Shown here: in pieces, positions 58,996 to 64,000 of the stretch
Layout: the number at the start of each line of letters is the position of its first letter
Numbering within the stretch: the stretch's first letter is position 1
Source of the DNA: Sporomusa malonica
GTDB lineage: Bacteria > Bacillota > Negativicutes > Sporomusales > Sporomusaceae
DNA: 64,000 nt
Assembly (NCBI RefSeq): GCF_041428715.1
Contig: NZ_CP155572.1
Reading direction: 5' to 3' (one strand)
Position numbers and translations under genes: made by a program
The notes under the pieces: model-generated
Seen by the model: only the letters and a program-made list of their open reading frames with translations
Database searches by the model: none
Told to the model about the DNA's origin: nothing

Positions 58996-61190
58996 TAGTC
59001 GTTCCCCTCCACTTTCGAAATCCGGCACATAATTCCCCTGGAGCAAAAACTACCGCAAAGCTCATCAAGGGTATCCGGATCGTCATCCACGCATACATTA
59101 ATATTGGACTCAAATACACCCATTAAGCTGGGATCTTTTATCTCCTTTTCAGGGAACCACCAGCCACGTTCTGCCTGGATAACATCTGGTGCCACAGCCG
59201 AGGTAATAAATGCAGTCTGCTTAACCTTACCGGTTGGGGTCTCAATCCAGACCCATTCTCCCTCTTTTATGTTAAGTTTTTGAGCAAGTGTAGGGTTAAT
59301 AGCAACCCGTGGATTGGGTCTTAATAATCTAATTCTTGTTATCTCCCGATGCTCGGAATGGAAAAAAGGCATGAAACCACCACCGGCAACAAGGCTTAAC
59401 GGATACTCTTGAGCTAACTCTGGCTTAGCTTCTGCACTAAACGGCGGCGCTACGTAGTGCGGTAACGGATCATAGCCCAGCTGTTCGAAAATTGAAATTT
59501 TTAGTTCAACTTTACCTGACGGTGTTGCAACTCCACGAGTTTCGAATTTCCGGTACTCACGATCAGCAAAGTGCATCCGATAACACTGAACAAATTCTTC
59601 GTAGCTCTCAAGTTCTAGACCAAGGGGATCGAGACGGTATTTAAATATCTCTTCGTCGGTTTTCCAAGGCCAATATTCAGCCTGCCCCATTCTATGACCA
59701 AGTTCTGACCAGAATTCTATATCAGTCTTACGTTCAAACATAGGTTCAATTGCTCTTTCAGAGGCAATCAACCAATCTGAAACACCATAGGTTGTAGTCA
59801 TAACCGGTCTTTCCAACCAGGAAGCAGCCGGTAAGACATAATCGGCCAACATAGCTGCCGGCGTCATCCAATACTCCATCACTACATACAAATCAAGGTT
59901 TTTTAATCCTTCATAAACTAGTTTGGAGTTTGCGTACGATACTAACGGATTATTGGCCAATGTGATACAGGCTTTTACCGGATAGGGTTTTTCTGTCACC
60001 ATAGCTCTAAATACTGTCGAAGGATTAGCTTCACAAAACCATTCTGCTGGTATGCTTTTACCCCATACACGAAGCATATTTTCGGTTAAAAGCTGATAAC
60101 CCGGCCAAGTATTAAGTTTGAACCTTTCTGATCCTAGTTGTTTTACCCGCTGCTCTTCTGGCAGCATTTCATTTAATTCCATTTCCCAGTCAGTGATAAA
60201 GAGCGGATGAGGCCCTGGCATAACATCGCCGCCCGGAACGTCTAAATTACCGCAAATAATCCGCAGAGCTACCCGTGCTTGAGCTGAAGCTGCACTTCCT
60301 TTACCTAATTGGTCAGTAGCAACGCCCCACACGATACAAGCAGGTTTGCTCATAGCATAAATTCTGGCTGTCTCAATAATCAATTCCGGAGATACACCGG
60401 TTTTTTCGGCTGCCCATTCGGGAGTGTACTCCTGGACTCTATCGCATAGTTCTTCAAAGCCAACTGTCCATTCTTCGATAAATTGATAATCACATAGGCC
60501 TTCATTAATGATGACATTTAACCAGGCAAGTGCAAGGGCGTTGTCTGAACCCGGTTTTAGCGGCAGCCAGATGTCAGCTTTGGAGGCTGTTTCACTGTAG
60601 TTCGGATCAATAACGATAATTTTCGTTCCATTTGCTTTAGCCTGTAACATGCCACGCATTTCCGGTAAATACGAGGCCCCTCCGTTATGACCCCAGATTA
60701 CAGCACATTTTGCACCCGCAACTTCTGGATCGAAAGCAGCCCAACCGTAGGAAGCTGCCTCAGTTAAGAAGTTAGGTATCCAACACACAGGAGCAGTATG
60801 GACAACATTCGGACTGCCCACCAGATTGAAAAAACGCCGCCTGGCAAAATCGTCGGTTCTGTTGGTGCCCCCTGTAGTAGCAATAGTCTCGGCTCCGTAC
60901 TTTTGTTTTAGAGCAGCTAAACGTGCCGCAATATCATCTAATGCTTCCTCCCAGGATACTCGCTCAAATTGACCTGATCCCCGTTCACCTACTCGTTTAA
61001 GAGGAAAGTTGATCCGGTTGGGGTGGTTTAGGTGGTCTAATGCCGAAACTCCCCTGGGACATTGCGCCCCTTGATTAAACGGATGTTCAGGGTCTCCCAC
61101 CACTTTTGTGACCACTCCGTTTTCGACTGTTGCCAGCATACCGCAGTTCATATGGCAGAAATGGCATGCCGTCTTTCTTATTTCGCTCAT
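58995..61190 (-). CDS. Molybdopterin oxidoreductase, acetylene-hydratase-like but lacking Asp13
   Basis: A 731-aa DMSO-reductase-family Mo/W enzyme. Its 4Fe-4S cluster cysteines are Cys9, Cys12, Cys16 and Cys44, and the likely metal ligand is Cys136 (HTAPVCWIPN). Length, cluster spacing, EKPYPVKACITLANNPLVSY, LADYVLPAASWLERPV and GVATPSGKVEL resemble Pelobacter acetylene hydratase as I remember it. The catalytic Asp13 of that enzyme is His13 here. No Tat signal is visible, so the active site faces the cytoplasm. Fe-S and anchor subunits follow, so it is more likely a respiratory oxidoreductase. Substrate unknown. Confidence 0.9.
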   Translation of the reverse strand: MSEIRKTACHFCHMNCGMLATVENGVVTKVVGDPEHPFNQGAQCPRGVSALDHLNHPNRINFPLKRVGERGSGQFERVSWEEALDDIAARLAALKQKYGAETIATTGGTNRTDDFARRRFFNLVGSPNVVHTAPVCWIPNFLTEAASYGWAAFDPEVAGAKCAVIWGHNGGASYLPEMRGMLQAKANGTKIIVIDPNYSETASKADIWLPLKPGSDNALALAWLNVIINEGLCDYQFIEEWTVGFEELCDRVQEYTPEWAAEKTGVSPELIIETARIYAMSKPACIVWGVATDQLGKGSAASAQARVALRIICGNLDVPGGDVMPGPHPLFITDWEMELNEMLPEEQRVKQLGSERFKLNTWPGYQLLTENMLRVWGKSIPAEWFCEANPSTVFRAMVTEKPYPVKACITLANNPLVSYANSKLVYEGLKNLDLYVVMEYWMTPAAMLADYVLPAASWLERPVMTTTYGVSDWLIASERAIEPMFERKTDIEFWSELGHRMGQAEYWPWKTDEEIFKYRLDPLGLELESYEEFVQCYRMHFADREYRKFETRGVATPSGKVELKISIFEQLGYDPLPHYVAPPFSAEAKPELAQEYPLSLVAGGGFMPFFHSEHREITRIRLLRPNPRVAINPTLAQKLNIKEGEWVWIETPTGKVKQTAFITSAVAPDVIQAERGWWFPEKEIKDPSLMGVFESNINVCVDDDPDTLDELCGSFCSRGIMCRISKVEGND

Positions 61191-61231
61191 CCTTTATCCC
61201 CCAATCTCATGCAATAGTAGTCTCAGACTTG

Positions 61232-62182
61232 TTACCGAATTGTCAGTTGTATGGCTTTTTGCGGACACTGACCTACGCAAGTGTAGCAAGCACAGCATTT
61301 TTCTGCGGTCGGTGCACTTGCCCTTTGTTGCCCCTCTATAGACACCATCTTAATCACAGCTTCAGGGCAGAATGCCTCGCATAAACCACATCCATTGCAG
61401 CGTTCTTCGTCAATTCGAAGCTCTATAGTGTTTGCAGCTACAGGTCCACCACCAGATACTTTATCAATAACCGGCGGCATATAGATCTTGCGCCGCGCTT
61501 CCGGAATACTTTTAACAGCTAGCTTTTCAAGTGATTCAACTAGAGTGTTCAATTGCTGGTAAGGCACTGAAACATAAGCTTCAAAGTCGCTAATGTCACT
61601 TATAGCCCTTGCTCCATAACATCCAAACGAAATGTTCATCTTCTGGTTTCTAATAACCTGGACCGTTAAATCGGCGCAGGTTGAATTGTAGCCTGATGTG
61701 TGAAAAGCATGCCGCTCTCCAGTACTGTAACTAGCTGCGCAACATAACCACATCATTTGTTCAGGATATAGCGTAAAAATGACTACATCTGGCTCAAATT
61801 CAGCATCCTCCAGTGGAGCCATTACTGTAGCAGTATAAGTGCCTGGATCAAATTCCTGCCTTGTAGCAATCATCTTTTGTGCGCATTCAAGGGTAGGCAG
61901 CTTCTTAAATAATAGATACAATTCACCTGACCGAAGTTTTGGGGACATAGGAATCAATCCCATAATGGCGGCCCCATCAGGACAAGCATGCTTACTGGGC
62001 GGCATGTACAGGCTATTTCCCCGTCTCGCAACTGTAATAGCCTGGCAATGCCTGAGCGGAACTGAGGGTTCATATACATTATCCGGAACTTTTTCGCCCG
62101 GTTTAAGCAGTTTTACAGCCACAGGCGACCACCTAAGTGTCAGCATATTGGTAAGTGCTGCGGAAAGTTCATTATATTTCAT
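61232..62182 (-). CDS. DUF169 domain - dicluster ferredoxin fusion protein
   Basis: A 316-aa protein. An N-terminal DUF169 domain (about 5-235; RWSPVAVKLLKPGEKVP, HACPDGAAIMGLIPMS, STGERHAFHTSGYNSTCADL, ISFGCYGARAI) is fused to a C-terminal ferredoxin (CNGCGLCEAFCPEA and CCACYTCVGQCPQKA) giving two 4Fe-4S clusters. DUF169 has no known reaction. The start at 62182 is chosen because the longer frame overlaps the Hdr-like gene. Adjacent to the molybdopterin enzyme and probably an electron-transfer partner. Confidence 0.85.
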   Translation of the reverse strand: MKYNELSAALTNMLTLRWSPVAVKLLKPGEKVPDNVYEPSVPLRHCQAITVARRGNSLYMPPSKHACPDGAAIMGLIPMSPKLRSGELYLLFKKLPTLECAQKMIATRQEFDPGTYTATVMAPLEDAEFEPDVVIFTLYPEQMMWLCCAASYSTGERHAFHTSGYNSTCADLTVQVIRNQKMNISFGCYGARAISDISDFEAYVSVPYQQLNTLVESLEKLAVKSIPEARRKIYMPPVIDKVSGGGPVAANTIELRIDEERCNGCGLCEAFCPEAVIKMVSIEGQQRASAPTAEKCCACYTCVGQCPQKAIQLTIR

Positions 62183-62210
62183 ATTTTCTAGGTCTTCCTT
62201 TCTGTTGGTG

Positions 62211-63293
62211 TTAATCTGCCATAATTTTTTCCCAGATTTTCTCGCCTTTTGTACCGGCCAGCATTTGTTGTGCACGCTCTTTGGCACCGCTAAAATCTCC
62301 ACGTTGATTTAACAATAAATTAAGAACATGTGTCACTGGGATTTCAGAAGCTCTGCTATCGAAATTTAACACGCAGCTTAGACAATACCCAACCAGAATA
62401 TCTGCTCCCGAATGCCTTGCTTCGTCTAATCTAAAATTCACGAGTTTTTCTTTCAAATCCGGACGAAAATGTGATAATTGCCCGCCACTGCCACAACAAA
62501 TTGTATGCTCCTTGCTATGTTCCATCTCTATGATGGAGAACCCGCATTGCTCTAATGCCTGGCGCACCTGCCTGGCAAACCGCCCCTCCAGTCTGTCTGG
62601 ACACGCATCATGAATGGTGCACGCCCCTTTGCCAGTATACGGTTCAAAATTCATCACTTCATATACAGTTAAAACATTTATTCCAAGAGGTTGGAAGATG
62701 CTTTTCAACTCGTAATAACATCCTGGGCATGCCGTAATGATCTTATTTATATTTCGCTGCTCTGCAGACTCTATCAATCGTTTCTGCACAACTTCATATC
62801 TTTGCGGCAGCCCCATCTGATCGAGCGGCTTCCCGCAGCATTCCGTCCATATTTCCTGACACTCACCGCTATTTTTGAGACGATCATAGATTTCTCTGGT
62901 TAACCCTGGCGAGTAGGTCAACAAGGTGCAGCCTGGAAAAAACACGGTACTTGCCTGGCTGTCAGATTCTATGTCACTGTAGTCAATACCATAATAGTTA
63001 CGGTATGTATTCATAACATTATTTTTTCTATCAGGGAACAAATATCTGAACTCATCGATATCAATTTCGTTATTTTGTACAGCTTCTTTTCTACGGGCAG
63101 CAAATAATTTCTTAGGACTCAAATTTAGTGGACAAACAGTTTCACAGGCACCACATAACGAACAACTAAATGCTTGGTCAACCGTGACTCCCTGTTTTCC
63201 CATCATAGCCGGTGTTTGGTCGATCTCCTTTAACAGTTCACAGGTATTAACACATGCGCCACACCCAATACAATCCTCAGCTATATTACTCAT
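62211..63293 (-). CDS. HdrD/GlpC-like Fe-S protein with two CCG domains
   Basis: A 360-aa protein with two N-terminal 4Fe-4S motifs (CIGCGACVNTC and CSLCGACETVCP) and two cysteine-rich CCG domains (FPGCTLL...TECCGKPLDQMG...CPGC at about 118-200 and CTIHDACPD...TICCGSGG...CLSC near 235-315). CCG domains bind the noncubane cluster of heterodisulfide reductases. It probably passes electrons between a carrier and the molybdopterin enzyme. Partner of the DUF169-ferredoxin gene that follows. Confidence 0.88.
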   Translation of the reverse strand: MSNIAEDCIGCGACVNTCELLKEIDQTPAMMGKQGVTVDQAFSCSLCGACETVCPLNLSPKKLFAARRKEAVQNNEIDIDEFRYLFPDRKNNVMNTYRNYYGIDYSDIESDSQASTVFFPGCTLLTYSPGLTREIYDRLKNSGECQEIWTECCGKPLDQMGLPQRYEVVQKRLIESAEQRNINKIITACPGCYYELKSIFQPLGINVLTVYEVMNFEPYTGKGACTIHDACPDRLEGRFARQVRQALEQCGFSIIEMEHSKEHTICCGSGGQLSHFRPDLKEKLVNFRLDEARHSGADILVGYCLSCVLNFDSRASEIPVTHVLNLLLNQRGDFSGAKERAQQMLAGTKGEKIWEKIMAD

Positions 63294-63307
63294 AGAATTT
63301 CTTATAG

Positions 63308-64000
63308 CTAGCGTTGGGGAGGAAGAGCCGAACTTTCCAACCCACTTTTCCCCAAAACTTCAAGAGTATTTACAGGTACTTTAATACTTTCATCATGCCG
63401 CGCTGCCAGTTGCAACGCCTTTATAACCGGAATCATACTTGCTAAATCTACTGGAATATCTACATCAGGCGCCGCCTCTACTACGCCGAAAGGAATGTTT
63501 TCTTGTATTGCCTTCGAAACTAACATATCTAGAGCCGTTATACCTTCAGTGTTATAAAATACCCGATCGAAACTAAACGGCGTTGTACAGGTGTAACCGA
63601 CAAGAGAAAACCCGCCTTCCTGGCAAGCGCCTTCTACTAAAGCTGCCCCTATGTTCAAAGCTGTGTTTTCCCTTCTTTCAGCCGTTAACAGCCCCGAGTC
63701 AGTTGACGCCAAATATTCGAGTTTGCGTAAAGCATCCTTTATAATTGCCGGCTGCAAACTTGGAAGATCCCCGCCGACAATAATTACACTATCCGCCAGT
63801 CGATTAGCTGATCCGTTCTTTAAGATATAATCAGCGGCATACTGCATGCATTGGTCAAAGTTCCCCCCTTGGTCAGCAAATACTTCTCTGATTTGTGAGC
63901 GGTCAGCGGTCCGATTCAGTAAATTTTCTAGGCACTCGCGATCACCGTCATGGTTGTAACATACGAAAACGTCACCGCTGCCGGCAGCCAGGCAGACATT
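63308..64000 (-). CDS. DUF2064 (TIGR04282-like) glycosyltransferase-fold protein (5' end beyond window)
   Basis: The frame is open to the window edge (231 codons), so its start lies beyond base 64000; the ATG at 63847 is internal. It resembles the rSAM/selenodomain-associated transferase 1 family: DQGGNFDQCMQYAADYI near the visible N-terminus and SVIIVGGDLPSLQPAIIKDA, which corresponds to the GSDCP-type metal site (here GGDLP). The role is unknown; family members sit near radical SAM and metal-handling genes. It is 14 bases from the Hdr-like gene. Confidence 0.72.
   Translation of the reverse strand, partial: NVCLAAGSGDVFVCYNHDGDRECLENLLNRTADRSQIREVFADQGGNFDQCMQYAADYILKNGSANRLADSVIIVGGDLPSLQPAIIKDALRKLEYLASTDSGLLTAERRENTALNIGAALVEGACQEGGFSLVGYTCTTPFSFDRVFYNTEGITALDMLVSKAIQENIPFGVVEAAPDVDIPVDLASMIPVIKALQLAARHDESIKVPVNTLEVLGKSGLESSALPPQR

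Noticed and set aside
58995..61190. Calling the molybdopterin enzyme an acetylene hydratase
   Set aside because: The catalytic Asp13 is His and the operon supplies electron-transfer and membrane subunits not needed for a hydratase.

Overview
The window reads as chromosomal DNA from an endospore-forming Firmicute with an outer membrane, most likely a Negativicute of the Sporomusa/Pelosinus type. The evidence is a mix of sporulation genes (spoIIID, spoIIQ-like, spoIID, an S55/SpoIVB-type protease), diderm-only genes (flagellar L-ring flgH, P-ring flgI and its chaperone flgA, Mla-type lipid transporter genes) and acetogen-like redox genes (cytochrome-b-linked [FeFe] hydrogenase, a molybdopterin oxidoreductase and much of the Moco pathway). 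The genus is an inference. All genes but one (an HD-GYP gene at 39442-40560) lie on the minus strand, so transcription runs from high to low coordinates. I saw no rRNA, tRNA, CRISPR array, IS element or prophage, and no gene-free stretch longer than 300 bases.

Layout from low to high coordinates. 1-5.2 kb: MlaF (cut by the window edge) and MlaE, an S55 protease, a small lipoyl/HlyD-like membrane protein and an AMIN/phosphodiester-glycosidase protein. 5.2-10.2 kb: rod and ring genes flgJ-flgI-flgH-flgA-flgG-flgF. 10.2-15.2 kb: mbl, spoIIID, spoIIQ-like, spoIID, murA. 15.4-22.7 kb: the complete F-type ATP synthase operon atpZ-I-B-E-F-H-A-G-D-C. 22.8-35.5 kb: wecB, wecA/tagO, a tandem MazG-like protein, comEB, upp, glyA, ywlG, rpiB, ywlE, mntP, ywlC, prmC, prfA, yqhQ, rpmE. 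From mbl to rpmE the order closely follows Bacillus subtilis, with flagellar ring genes added beyond flgF/flgG and spoIIR missing between prmC and ywlC.

35.5-49 kb holds signalling and miscellaneous genes: a CHASE4-HAMP-GGDEF-HD-GYP protein, a LysE exporter, a nitrilase-family amidase, an HD-GYP protein, a PAS-SpoIIE phosphatase, a PrcB-domain secreted protein, an ECF sigma/anti-sigma pair, a radical SAM protein, mobA and a chemoreceptor.

48.6-64 kb is a redox and molybdenum-cofactor region. A periplasmic-type [FeFe] hydrogenase (catalytic subunit, Tat-signal small subunit, cytochrome b) lies downstream of moeA, a second molybdopterin-binding protein, a MOSC protein, moaC and moaA. moaA is preceded by a sequence I recognise as a Moco riboswitch followed by an intrinsic terminator. 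Further upstream is a nine-gene run: a DUF2064 protein, a CCG-domain Fe-S protein, a DUF169-ferredoxin fusion, an acetylene-hydratase-like but Asp13-lacking molybdopterin enzyme, a four-cluster Fe-S subunit, an NrfD-like anchor, a GNAT, a PhnP-like MBL hydrolase and a flavin-reductase-like protein. I read it as an uncharacterised membrane-bound Mo/W oxidoreductase system.

Several families of structured intergenic repeats recur across the window. Many abut stop codons, two interrupt the atp operon, and one family looks like bidirectional terminators.
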